A DNA stretch of 64,000 nt. Origin: Frankiaceae bacterium. Lineage in GTDB: Bacteria; Actinomycetota; Actinomycetes; Mycobacteriales; SCTD01. The stretch is from the NCBI GenBank assembly GCA_016650445.1, contig JAENVS010000027.1, forward strand, positions 1 through 64,000. The letters run 5' to 3'. The first letter of the stretch is position 1. Each line of letters starts with the position of its first letter. Below are positions 8,717 to 17,814 of the stretch, piece after piece. Position numbers and translations under genes: made by a program. The notes beneath the pieces were generated by a model that saw only the letters and a list, made by a program, of their open reading frames with translations, was not told where the DNA came from and searched no databases.

Positions 8717-10365
8717 GTGTGCTCGGGTCCGACCCACTCCGGGAGCGGTGCGAGGGCGGGCGGCGCGACCTCGGTGAAGTACCGGATCACCCAGTACGGC
8801 GTGAGGTAGTCGATGCCGGGTTCGCGCCATTCCGGGGGCTGCTGCCCGTCGAGCTTGGTCGGCGGCTCCTGCCAGAGGAAGTCGCCGGGCGGCCGCAGCG
8901 CGACCGGGATCGGCCGCTCCGCACGAAGGTCGGCGGGTGAGCTCAGCGGCGGGGCGTCCGGCGCGCCGGGGTACCAGGTGATCGGCGCATCCGGTGCCGC
9001 GTCGAGCGTGATGTCCGCGCGGTCCTTCCGCACGCAGGACAGCTCCCCTCCGCACCGCGCGCTGTTGCGCACCGCGACACCGGCGGCCGTGTTGCTCCGG
9101 TAGTCGAGCCACTGCAGCAGGTGCTCGACGGCCGCATCGCGACGCGCGGGCTCGCCGGTCAACCCGTAGGTCAGGGCCTCGAAGTGCGCGTTGCCGTCGT
9201 TGCGGGTCGTCTTGTCCATCACCGCGAAGCCGCGCGCGAGCACCTCACGTTCGGCGCCGGTCGTCGTACGGAGCAGGTTGAAGCCGGTGAGGTGGTCGAG
9301 GTTGAACTTGAAGTAGCCCTCGCTCGGCTGCGCGCTGTTGATCTCCTTCTCCGCGCCGAGCAGCGGAGCCTGCGTCGCCAGCTCCTCCGCCCACACGGCG
9401 TCCCACGTCGCCTTGTCGTCGGGGGTGGACGCGACGTGCCTGGCGGCGTTCGCGATGTTGAGGCGTGCGCTCGGCACGTGTGCCATCAGTGGGCTGATGA
9501 AGCCGTTCTCGTCGCTGCCGGTCGAGACGTAGCCGTTGGGCCGGGGGTAGCTCCAGCCGTACTTCACGAGGAAGCCGGCCATCGACAGCAGGTCGTCGCG
9601 GATCTGGCCGGCCATCGCGGGGTCGTCGGCGCCGACGAGGTCGAACGCCGTCAGCAGCCCGAAGGTCACGCCCGCGTACGTGTCACGGCTCGGCGAGGTC
9701 TCGCAGTTGTAGCTGTTGCCGTCGCCGGAGGTCCAGGTGATCTCGTACACGTGGTTGGCGTGGTCGTTCATCGGGTTGGCCGGATCCGTGCTCGGCGGGT
9801 TGATGCCCAGCGGCCCGAGCCCGACCGGCGTGCAGCCGCGGGTCAGCATGCCGCGCTCACCGTGCACGACACCGCCACCGAAGTCGGCGGCGTGCGGACC
9901 CGTCGGGTCCTGCGTGTTGACGCCCGGCGGCACCTTCAGCTCCTGGTCCCAGTCCTCGGCGATGTTGATGTCGCGGTGGAACGCCTCCAACACGATCTGG
10001 ATCCGTCCGAGCGCCTGCTCGCGCTGGTCCCGCCAGAACACCCGGTTGTCGTGGCGAAGGTGCTGCTGCGCAACGGCGTACCGCATGGCCTGGCCGGCGA
10101 GGTAGACCCCGGTCCAGAGCTCGGTGTCGCCCCAGTACGGCGTGCGCACGACGTGCCCAGGCAGCTGCTCCGGGCTGTCGAACACGACCGGCACCGCGTG
10201 ACCGACGTGCATCGAGTCGTCCATCAGCGTCTCGAGCTGAAGCATCGCGGCTGTCGCGACGTCGTCGGCGAGCGCAGTGTCCTCGAGCCGATCGCCCGCT
10301 CGAGCCGTCGTCGCGGCTGCCGACAGCAGCAGGGCCACGGCCAATGCAGTCCAACGTCGGTGCAT
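8713..10365 (-). CDS. secreted protein of unknown function, paralogue of 31045..32766
   Basis: Signal peptide MHRRWTALAVALLLSAAATTARAGD; shares YLAG.AMRYAVAQ, CET.PSRD.YAG, LVKYGWS.PRP.G, GNAHFE.L.YG.TGE, GIDYLTPYW.IRY.TEV with 31045..32766. Confidence 0.8.
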   Translation of the reverse strand: MHRRWTALAVALLLSAAATTARAGDRLEDTALADDVATAAMLQLETLMDDSMHVGHAVPVVFDSPEQLPGHVVRTPYWGDTELWTGVYLAGQAMRYAVAQQHLRHDNRVFWRDQREQALGRIQIVLEAFHRDINIAEDWDQELKVPPGVNTQDPTGPHAADFGGGVVHGERGMLTRGCTPVGLGPLGINPPSTDPANPMNDHANHVYEITWTSGDGNSYNCETSPSRDTYAGVTFGLLTAFDLVGADDPAMAGQIRDDLLSMAGFLVKYGWSYPRPNGYVSTGSDENGFISPLMAHVPSARLNIANAARHVASTPDDKATWDAVWAEELATQAPLLGAEKEINSAQPSEGYFKFNLDHLTGFNLLRTTTGAEREVLARGFAVMDKTTRNDGNAHFEALTYGLTGEPARRDAAVEHLLQWLDYRSNTAAGVAVRNSARCGGELSCVRKDRADITLDAAPDAPITWYPGAPDAPPLSSPADLRAERPIPVALRPPGDFLWQEPPTKLDGQQPPEWREPGIDYLTPYWVIRYFTEVAPPALAPLPEWVGPEHT

Positions 10366-11681
10366 CACGATGGCAGTCCCCCTGTGTGCAGCGCGGCCAT
10401 CCGGCGTCCCCAGCTGGCGATCGAGTCGTCGTGAGTCGTGGCAAGGGCGAGGTGGATCCGATCGCCGAACCGGCCGAGCCAGTGCTCCGCGTCGAAGCCG
10501 GCCGGCCCGTGCAGCGCACCCAGCAGCGAGCCGGCTGTCGCGCCGAAGCTGTCGGTGTCGTTGCCCTGGCAGACCTGCAGCCCGATGCCGTCCGTCGCAC
10601 CGCGTGCGAAGCGCAAGGTCGACAGCAGCGTGCCGATCTCCTGGACGATCCGGCAGTGGCTGTACATCGCGTAGCGGCCGTGGATCCGCGCGTACGCGTC
10701 GAGCCAGGTGTCGGCCGCGCGGACCTGCTCGAGCGACTGGTCGAGGACCGCGCGCAGGCGCGATCGCGTCGGCACGACCCTCGCCGCTGTCTCGGCGACG
10801 TCCTCCCAGTCGTCCGCGACCAGCGCCGTCGCGACCGCTGCCGCCACCCACATCGCGGCATAGACCCCGGTACGCCGGTGCGTCAGCGTCGCGTCCCGGT
10901 GCGCGAGCCGAGCCGCCCCGACGGGATCGCCGGGGCACGCGAAGCCGTAGGCATCGGCGCGGATCAGCGCACCGCAGTGCTCGTCGGCCGGGTTGAGCGG
11001 GCCGACATCGGGGTCGCTGCCGGTGAGCGACGCGAGTCCTGCTGCCAGCAGGGCGGTCCGCTCGGGTCCGAAGGTCGCGAGCACCGGCAGGTTCAGCAGC
11101 CACAGCCGGCGCAGGTCGTCGTGGGTGAAGTCGCGGCCGTGCCGCTCGAGGAGGACCGTCGACAGCGCCGTGTAGCCGAGGTCGTCGTCCTCCGGCACGT
11201 GCGCGATCTGCTCGCGTACGCACTCGGGCCACTGCGGCTGCGGCGAGCGCAGCCGCGCGTTGGTCGCGGTCGTCACGTAGTCATTCAGTGGCCACTCACC
11301 GGCTGGCTCCAAGGCTCCGCGCAGCTCGGCCAGGGTCGGGTCGAACTCGAACGGCTTGCCGAGCACACAGCCGGCGACGCGCGCGCCCCAGGCGGTCTCG
11401 ATCCGCTCGCCGACGTCGGCACCGACGGGGCGCTTCGACGGCAGGTCGCCGCACTCGGCCAGGAGCGCGTCCAGGTCGGTCGGCTCGACGTGCGGCCACT
11501 CCTCGACAAGCGGCGCCTGCGCGAGCCGCGTCGCGATGTCCTGCAGCGTGTCGAGAGACGCGGTGGCGGTCTCGAGCTCCGACGCGAGCGCGTCGACGTC
11601 GTGCCCCTGCTCGCGCCGGTCCGCGACGACCTGTCGGAGCAGGGTGCGCACCGCCTCCGGCGGCAGGAGCAGACCACTCAC
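10365..11681 (-). CDS. ADP-ribosylglycohydrolase family protein
   Basis: AWGARVAGCVLGKPFE, EDDDLGYTALSTVLLERHG, NDTDSFGATAGSLLGALHG motifs. Confidence 0.88.
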   Translation of the reverse strand: MSGLLLPPEAVRTLLRQVVADRREQGHDVDALASELETATASLDTLQDIATRLAQAPLVEEWPHVEPTDLDALLAECGDLPSKRPVGADVGERIETAWGARVAGCVLGKPFEFDPTLAELRGALEPAGEWPLNDYVTTATNARLRSPQPQWPECVREQIAHVPEDDDLGYTALSTVLLERHGRDFTHDDLRRLWLLNLPVLATFGPERTALLAAGLASLTGSDPDVGPLNPADEHCGALIRADAYGFACPGDPVGAARLAHRDATLTHRRTGVYAAMWVAAAVATALVADDWEDVAETAARVVPTRSRLRAVLDQSLEQVRAADTWLDAYARIHGRYAMYSHCRIVQEIGTLLSTLRFARGATDGIGLQVCQGNDTDSFGATAGSLLGALHGPAGFDAEHWLGRFGDRIHLALATTHDDSIASWGRRMAALHTGGLPS

Positions 11682-12631
11682 GCCGTGCGGGTGATCTTCG
11701 ACAGCCCCCGGGCGGCATCGGCGTCGACGCCGGTGCGGCGCGACCAGGCGAGCGCCGCGACCTGACCGGCGACGAGAGCGACGATCGCGGCCAGTGCCGG
11801 GTCGGCGAGCTCGGGTGTGACGAGCTGGTACGACGGGTCGGGACCGATGCGCACAACGTCGCCGGCGAGCTGCGTGGCGTTCGGGTCGGACGGGTGGACC
11901 AGCGCCAGGATCGTGGCGGGGACGGCCGCGGGTCCGTGCAGGTGCTCGACCACCGGCTCGGAGGTCAGCAGCCGCCCGCCGGTCTCCGCCATCTTCAGCG
12001 CCACCTCTGCGGCGACGTGCTCGGCGCCGAGCCCGCCCGCGACGACATGTGTCGGGTGCGCACCCGTGACGAGCCCCGACGCGTCGGCGGCGAGGACCTG
12101 AGCGACCGCGGCCGTCAGCGCAGCGGCGTCGACCTCGCCGGCAAGGGCGCGCAGCAGCAGGGCACTGGTCGTGACCGACTTGGTCGCTGCAACGACCTGC
12201 TCCGGTCCGGCGGCGCAGTCGAGGGCAATGTCGGCGAGCCGCGCGAGGGTGCCGCCGGTGTTGGTGACCGTGATGATCGAGCAGCCCAGCTCATGAGCGC
12301 GGCGTACTGCGGTGACCAGCGCGGGGGTCTCGCCGGACTGCGACACCGCGACGAGGACGTCACCGACGCCGACCACCGGCAGCGGGACATCGGCGCCGGG
12401 CGCGGGCGGGGCGTCCGCGCGCACACCGGCGAGCTCGAGAGCAGCGGCGCCGATGCCGGCGACGTGCCGGCTGGAGCCGATCCCGAGCAGCCGCACAGCC
12501 CGCGCGCCGGCGACCAGCGAGCGGGCGTCGCGCAGTGCGGCCGCGTTGACCCCGAGCACGCGATCGAGCGCGGCCGGCTGGGCGGCGAGGTCCCGCGCGA
12601 ACGCGGTGCCCAGGCTCACTCCTTGCGGCAC
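11678..12631 (-). CDS. SIS domain sugar isomerase/deaminase-like protein
   Basis: RLLGIGSSRHVAGIGAAALE, VLVAVSQSGETPALVTAVRRAHELGCSIITVTNT; GlmS-type isomerase SIS signatures. Confidence 0.85.
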   Translation of the reverse strand: MPQGVSLGTAFARDLAAQPAALDRVLGVNAAALRDARSLVAGARAVRLLGIGSSRHVAGIGAAALELAGVRADAPPAPGADVPLPVVGVGDVLVAVSQSGETPALVTAVRRAHELGCSIITVTNTGGTLARLADIALDCAAGPEQVVAATKSVTTSALLLRALAGEVDAAALTAAVAQVLAADASGLVTGAHPTHVVAGGLGAEHVAAEVALKMAETGGRLLTSEPVVEHLHGPAAVPATILALVHPSDPNATQLAGDVVRIGPDPSYQLVTPELADPALAAIVALVAGQVAALAWSRRTGVDADAARGLSKITRTA

Positions 12632-15117
12632 TTGTCGCCGTTCGGGTTGCCCGACGGGCGCGGCTTCGGGCTACCTGAGGGGCACGCCGACGCGGTGGGC
12701 GACGGCGTCGGCGACGTGGTCGGGGACGGCTCGACCGTGGGAGACGGCTCGACCGTGGGAGACGGCTCGACCGTCGGCGAGGGCGAGGGCTCGACAGTGT
12801 CCGCGACGTACATCGCCGACGTCATCGCGAGCACGCCGACCCGGTTGCGGCAGTACGTCGTGTCTCCGCCGACGACGGGGTCGCAGCCTTCGCGACGCTC
12901 CGCGCGACCGTCCTCGGCGTACAGCTGTGCCCAGACCCAACCGGGCTGGTCGAGGGTGAAGTCCACCGTTCCACCGGGGCTGAGGGTCGCGCCGTCGATG
13001 ATGGTCCGGCCGTTCGCGCGGACCTCGACGAGGCCGCCGCCGGGCACTCCCGTTGCCCGGACGCGCAGCGGCGTCCCCGGCGGCACGGTGTCGCCGACCA
13101 TGGCCTCGTAGGTGCCGTCCTTGTCGACGTCGCCCTCGATCTGCAGTGGCGCGAAGCCCGTCACGGGCGGCTGGAAGGAGATCGACGTACGCCCCGCCTT
13201 GATGGCCTCGAGCACACCGCGCGCACTGCGCTCCTTGGCGAAGACCCACGTCGTCGGGTTGCCGACGCCTTGCACGGCGGCGGTCGTCATCCAGTGCGAG
13301 TCACTGCCACCGGTCGCCCCCACGTGCCGACCGGTACCCAGCCAGCACTCCCAGTAGGCGATGGCGTCAGCGTTCGACGTGCCGGCCGGTGCGGGCGGCT
13401 GCAGGTGGTGCCCGATGTTCCAGATCTCGACGGTGTCGACCGGCACGCGCAAGCCGTAGGACCAGTGCAGCTTCGGCAGGTGCGCGCAGTCGGTCACCTG
13501 CCCCTCGATGTCGTCGGCGGGGTGGTTCGCCTGGAAGACACCACCGTCGGCGCGCAAGGCGTCGGCCATCGCCTCGATGGCTGCGTCGCTTCCACCACCG
13601 CTCGGGTAGATGCGCTTCGCGCCGAGCATCTGCGCGTGGCCACCGATGGAGTTCTCGTAGCCCGGTACGCCGATGACGCCGGCGCTGCCGAAGCCGGGGT
13701 CCTGCACCGAGTCGAAGCCGCTCTCCTGCGGAGCGTTGTCCGAGTGGTGGTCGGTCAGGGCGAGGTAGTCGAGCCCTCGCGCCGAGGCCTCGGCGAAGCG
13801 CTCCGTCGGCGAGCCGCCGGCTGTGTAGAACTCCTCCGGCGCGGTGTTGTCGTCGTCGGGCCCGCAGTAGGCGTCGTGCGAGTAGCAGGTGTGGACATGC
13901 AGATCGCCGGCGAGCCACTCACCCGCAGCCGGGGCCAGGCCACGCTCGACCCAGACGGGGGAGGAGTAGCCGACGACCTCGCTGCCGTCGGTCACCCGCA
14001 CGAAGTAGTAGCGCTCGGCGGCCGAGGTGGCGACCGTCGTGGTCAGTGCGTCGGTGCCCGTCGCCACGACGCGGCCACCGCTGGTGACGATGTCGAGCTT
14101 CAAGCCGGTCTGGCCCTCGCGCACGCCGGTTGCGGCGATGGTCAGCGGCGCACCGACCGGCCGGGCCAGCCGGGTGCCCATGACCGCACCGTCGACGGTG
14201 AAGCCCAGCCGCGTGTCGGGCCGGCGTACGGCGTAGAAGCGCCTGGCCTGCATTGCCTCGGCAAGTGCCGGCTCGGACCGGTCCCGGCTCAGGATCACGG
14301 TCTTGGCCCAGCTCGGACCGCCCCAGTCGTCGGTCCGCTTGTGGCCCAGGTCCTCGGCGCCGACGGCTCCGACGTGCCAGCCCTTGTCCAGCACGTGCGA
14401 GAACCAGTCGCCGTAGTGGTCGTTGTCGTTGTAGACCTCGACGCCGACCATCTGCCGGTCGGCCGCGGGGACGTAGGCGAAGTCGTCCCAGTTGACCCGC
14501 GGGTCGCTGCTGCCGACGACCTGGAGCTTCTTCGCTCCCGGGTGGTTGAACGTGGCCAGCCCGTCGAGCCCGCCGCCGCTCTCGGGCCGGGTCGTCAGCC
14601 AGTTGTAGAACGTGTCCATGCTCGCGTAGCCGCCGTCGGCCTTCGCGTTGGTCTTGTTCTTGGAGAAGTAGACGTCGATGTGACCGAAGCGGTCGCTCGT
14701 CCACTCGAAGCCGCGGACGCCCGTGAACGATGCGTCGCTGGCAGCCCTGGCGTAGGCCTCGGTGGCGTCCCACTTGGTGACCGCCTTTGCCGGGTCGGGG
14801 TCGGCGACCAGGCAGCCGGTCACGCCGGGTCCGGCACACTCGTCGTTGGCGGCGATGGGCACGTCCAGCGTGTCGGAGTGGTCGCCGCTCATGAGGAAAT
14901 CGTTCCCGCGCTGCTTCGCCGAGGCGTAGTACGTGGCCGGCGTCGAGCCGGGCCAGCCATCGGAGTAAGCGCTGTGCTCGTGCAGCGGGCCGACGAGCGC
15001 GGTGTAGCCCTCGGGCACGAGCGGCGCGCCGGTGTCGGCGTGCGAGAAGGCGACCCACGGCGTCGCCACGACGGCCAGGACGGCGCCGACGGCGATGAGA
15101 CGGCGGACAGGCAGCAC
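12616..15117 (-). CDS. secreted PHP-superfamily (CehA/McbA-like) metallohydrolase with Pro/Ser-rich C-terminal tail
   Basis: PLHEHSAYSDGWP, MSGDHSD, GDLHVHTCYSHDAYCGPDDDN, LALTDHHSDN, GSDSHW; GTG start at 15117 preceded by AAGGGGAG. Confidence 0.8.
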   Translation of the reverse strand: MLPVRRLIAVGAVLAVVATPWVAFSHADTGAPLVPEGYTALVGPLHEHSAYSDGWPGSTPATYYASAKQRGNDFLMSGDHSDTLDVPIAANDECAGPGVTGCLVADPDPAKAVTKWDATEAYARAASDASFTGVRGFEWTSDRFGHIDVYFSKNKTNAKADGGYASMDTFYNWLTTRPESGGGLDGLATFNHPGAKKLQVVGSSDPRVNWDDFAYVPAADRQMVGVEVYNDNDHYGDWFSHVLDKGWHVGAVGAEDLGHKRTDDWGGPSWAKTVILSRDRSEPALAEAMQARRFYAVRRPDTRLGFTVDGAVMGTRLARPVGAPLTIAATGVREGQTGLKLDIVTSGGRVVATGTDALTTTVATSAAERYYFVRVTDGSEVVGYSSPVWVERGLAPAAGEWLAGDLHVHTCYSHDAYCGPDDDNTAPEEFYTAGGSPTERFAEASARGLDYLALTDHHSDNAPQESGFDSVQDPGFGSAGVIGVPGYENSIGGHAQMLGAKRIYPSGGGSDAAIEAMADALRADGGVFQANHPADDIEGQVTDCAHLPKLHWSYGLRVPVDTVEIWNIGHHLQPPAPAGTSNADAIAYWECWLGTGRHVGATGGSDSHWMTTAAVQGVGNPTTWVFAKERSARGVLEAIKAGRTSISFQPPVTGFAPLQIEGDVDKDGTYEAMVGDTVPPGTPLRVRATGVPGGGLVEVRANGRTIIDGATLSPGGTVDFTLDQPGWVWAQLYAEDGRAERREGCDPVVGGDTTYCRNRVGVLAMTSAMYVADTVEPSPSPTVEPSPTVEPSPTVEPSPTTSPTPSPTASACPSGSPKPRPSGNPNGDKCRKE
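12723..12795. repeat. 18-bp tandem repeat (ggctcgaccgtgggagac) encoding the -PTVEPS- tail
   Basis: Three near-identical tandem copies plus a partial copy, inside the 3' end of the PHP-like gene (TVEPSPTVEPSPTVEPSPT). Confidence 0.85.
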
Positions 15118-15127
15118 AGTTCTCCCC

Positions 15128-15934
15128 TTAGGTGCGGGCGACGACGTCATCGGCCCAACGGTGGATATTCGACGTGGCGAGGTCCGCCACCTGCGCGGCG
15201 GACAAACCGGCAACCTGAGCGATCTGCTCGAAGGTGGCGCCCGGGATCAGCTCCGCGACCCGGCGGGCCGTCGCGATCGGGTGGATCACCGGGTCCCCGT
15301 CCCACGCGAGCACGTGCGTCGGCACCGCGAACCCCGGCAGCGCGGCCGGGTCGACCGCCTGCTGGTCGGCGATGTGCCGCATGGCCACCTTGAGTGATGA
15401 GAGGTCGTGCGTGCGCATGGCCGTGACCAGGTGCGGGTCGGCGCGGGGATCGTCCGGGTGGAAGCCGGTGCACAGCTCGATCAGGCCGTCGAGGCCGCGC
15501 CGAGAGCCCCGCCACATGGCCAGCCGGAGGAGGGAGAACTGCAGGCGCTTGGGCCGGCGAAGCGCGTTGCCGCCGGGCGCGATGAGCAGCAGCCCGCGGG
15601 CCCGGCCGGGGTGGTCTGCCTCGTGCCGCAGGATTGTGTTGGCGCCGTGACTGCCGCCGACGAGCAGCGGGCGCTGGAAGCCAACCGCGTCCAGCACCGT
15701 CGACAGGTCCTGCGCGATCCGCGCGTAGCCGTAGCGGCCCCTGTCGAGCAGTGGCGTCGAGCGCCCGTGCCCCCGGGTCGAGTAGTGCAGCACCCGGAAC
15801 CGGGAGCGAAGCCGGTCGACGACCAGCCGGCCGTCCTCGAGGCTGCCCGACAGGCCGTGCAGCCAGACGAGCTCGGGTCCGTCGCCGACAACCTCGACCT
15901 CGAGCTCGACGTCCGGCTCGACGGAGACCCTCAT
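15128..15934 (-). CDS. alpha/beta hydrolase
   Basis: ELVWLHGLSGSLEDGR, VGGSHGANTILRHE, catalytic Asp/His region near the C-terminus. Confidence 0.85.
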   Translation of the reverse strand: MRVSVEPDVELEVEVVGDGPELVWLHGLSGSLEDGRLVVDRLRSRFRVLHYSTRGHGRSTPLLDRGRYGYARIAQDLSTVLDAVGFQRPLLVGGSHGANTILRHEADHPGRARGLLLIAPGGNALRRPKRLQFSLLRLAMWRGSRRGLDGLIELCTGFHPDDPRADPHLVTAMRTHDLSSLKVAMRHIADQQAVDPAALPGFAVPTHVLAWDGDPVIHPIATARRVAELIPGATFEQIAQVAGLSAAQVADLATSNIHRWADDVVART

Positions 15935-16686
15935 GGCGCCGTCACCTGCTCGTAGGCGAGCGCCAGCCCCCACGCCGCCGCCGACTTCACCGCTGCTGGA
16001 GCGGCCGTTCCTTCGACGACGTGATCGGGCAACGCGGCACGCAAGGCGTCGACCAGGCCCGGGTGCCGTCGGGTCAGCCCGCCGGCCACCACGACGAGTG
16101 GCGCGGTCGCGAGGGGCTCGTCGCGGATGGCTGTGGCGATTGCCTGCGCGACGGCCGGGTAGAGCGGCGCGGGCAACGGGTCGGCCAGGGCCCAGCCGGC
16201 GGCCACCGTCTCCAGGCAGCCGGTGCGGCCGCAGGGGCAGCGCACGTCGCCGAAGGCGCCGCCGTGGCCCAGCAAGTTGGCCGCGACCACGCGGCCGTCA
16301 GCGACGACCGCGCCACCGACTCCGGTCCCCAGGCCGACAAAGGTGAGCGCTGCGCCGCCGCGCAGCGCCGACTCGCCCAGCGCGGCCGCCTCGGCGTCGT
16401 TGAGCACGACCTCGGCGGCGACCGGGAGGCCGAGCTCGTGCGCCGGGTCGACGTCGAGCCAGCCGAGGTTGGAGGCGGCCAGCACGCGGCCGCGCTCGAT
16501 CAGGCCGGGCACGGCCATGAGCAGCGACCATCCCGCCGGCAGGTGCGCGCCCGTGAGCACCTCGAGCTCGGAGCCGCCGAGCAGCACCGTCTCGACGCCG
16601 CCGCCGCCGACCTCGACGCAGGCCAGTCGCCGGGGGGAGGGCACGGTCCAGCTCCGGGTGCTCGGCGCGGTCGGGGGAGTTTGCAT
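15931..16686 (-). CDS. ROK-family sugar kinase-like protein (no N-terminal HTH)
   Basis: VGLGTGVGGAVVADGRVV, GHGGAFGDVRCPCGRTGCLETVAAG; ATG at 16686. Confidence 0.85.
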   Translation of the reverse strand: MQTPPTAPSTRSWTVPSPRRLACVEVGGGGVETVLLGGSELEVLTGAHLPAGWSLLMAVPGLIERGRVLAASNLGWLDVDPAHELGLPVAAEVVLNDAEAAALGESALRGGAALTFVGLGTGVGGAVVADGRVVAANLLGHGGAFGDVRCPCGRTGCLETVAAGWALADPLPAPLYPAVAQAIATAIRDEPLATAPLVVVAGGLTRRHPGLVDALRAALPDHVVEGTAAPAAVKSAAAWGLALAYEQVTAP

Positions 16687-16700
16687 GGAGAGTTTGCAAA
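16678..16700. promoter_or_regulatory. candidate operator in divergent promoter region: direct repeat AGTTTGCA...AGTTTGCA plus palindrome TTTGCAAA
   Basis: AGTTTGCA at 16678-16685 and 16691-16698; TTTGCAAA palindrome at 16693-16700; lies between the two divergent operons. Confidence 0.4.
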
Positions 16701-16746
16701 TGTCCGGGACGGGTGTCAAGGTCGGTGCCGTGTCGACGGTCCGGAG

Positions 16747-17814
16747 GTGAGCGTGCTTGCGCTGCGCGGCGGGCGCGTGCTCACCGCTGCGGGCTGGTCC
16801 ACGGGCGACCTCGTCGTGGACGGCGACGTGATCACGGCAGTCGGCGAGGCCGACGAGGTCCTGGACGTCACGGGCTGCGTCGTCTCGCCAGGGCTGGTCG
16901 ACCTCCATGTCCACGCCGCCGGTGGCTTCCCGGCGCAGGGCCCCGACGCCGACCTCACCGCGATGGCCGTTGCCCTCGCCGCGGGCGGCGTCACGTCCTT
17001 CCTCGCGACAGCGGTCAGCGCACCTCTGGTCGAGCTCACCGACCTGGTCCGGTCGACGCTGCCGTCCACCGGGGCGCGGTGCCTCGGCGTGCACCTCGAG
17101 GGCCCGTGGCTCTCGCCGGCCGCCGCGGGCGCCCAGCCGCGAGAGCACCTTCAGTCGGTGTGCGTCGAGGACGCGCTGGCTCTCGTCGGCGCCGGGTCGG
17201 TCCGGGTCGTGACCGTCGCACCAGACGTCCCCGGTGCGCTCGACCTCGTGCGCGCGCTCGTCAGCCGGGGCGTGCGTGTCTCGATGGGCCACAGCACGGC
17301 GTCGTACGCCGAGTGCCTCGCCGCGATCGCGGTCGGCGCGACCGGGGTGACGCACTGCTTCAACGCGATGAGCCAGCTCTCGGCGCGTGAGCCCGGTCTG
17401 GTCGGTGCGGCGATGACGCAACCCGGCCTGCTCGTCGAGGTGATCGCCGACGGCGTCCATGTGCACCCGGCAGCGGTACGAGCGCTGTACGACGCCAAGG
17501 GGCCGGCCGGCATCGCGCTCGTCAGCGACGGGGTCGAGGGCTGCGCCGGTTCTGACGTCCTGCGTCGTGACGGTGACGTGCTTCGGCTCCACGACGGGAC
17601 ACTCGCGGGATCAGCGCTCCCGTTGTCGGGCGCGGTGCGCAACGCCGTCTCCTGGGGCATCCCGCTCGAAGATGCGCTGGCCATGGCCTCGACGACCCCT
17701 GCGCGCTCGCTCGGCATCGACGTCTGGCTGACACCGGGCAACCGGGCCGACGTCGTCGTCCTCGACGAGGACCTCCACGTCCGGCACGTCCTCGTCGGTG
17801 GGGTCGTGCAGTGA
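16747..17814 (+). CDS. nagA: N-acetylglucosamine-6-phosphate deacetylase
   Basis: GCVVSPGLVDLHVHAAGG, CLGVHLEGPWLSPAAAGAQPREHL, SMGHSTASYAECLAAIAVGATGVTHCFNAM, ALVSDGVEG; GTG start. Confidence 0.9.
   Translation: MSVLALRGGRVLTAAGWSTGDLVVDGDVITAVGEADEVLDVTGCVVSPGLVDLHVHAAGGFPAQGPDADLTAMAVALAAGGVTSFLATAVSAPLVELTDLVRSTLPSTGARCLGVHLEGPWLSPAAAGAQPREHLQSVCVEDALALVGAGSVRVVTVAPDVPGALDLVRALVSRGVRVSMGHSTASYAECLAAIAVGATGVTHCFNAMSQLSAREPGLVGAAMTQPGLLVEVIADGVHVHPAAVRALYDAKGPAGIALVSDGVEGCAGSDVLRRDGDVLRLHDGTLAGSALPLSGAVRNAVSWGIPLEDALAMASTTPARSLGIDVWLTPGNRADVVVLDEDLHVRHVLVGGVVQ

Noticed and set aside
13270-15393. 707-aa plus-strand ORF opposite the PHP-like hydrolase
   Set aside because: Shadow ORF with biased composition; the minus-strand frame carries metal-binding motifs, a signal sequence and an RBS.
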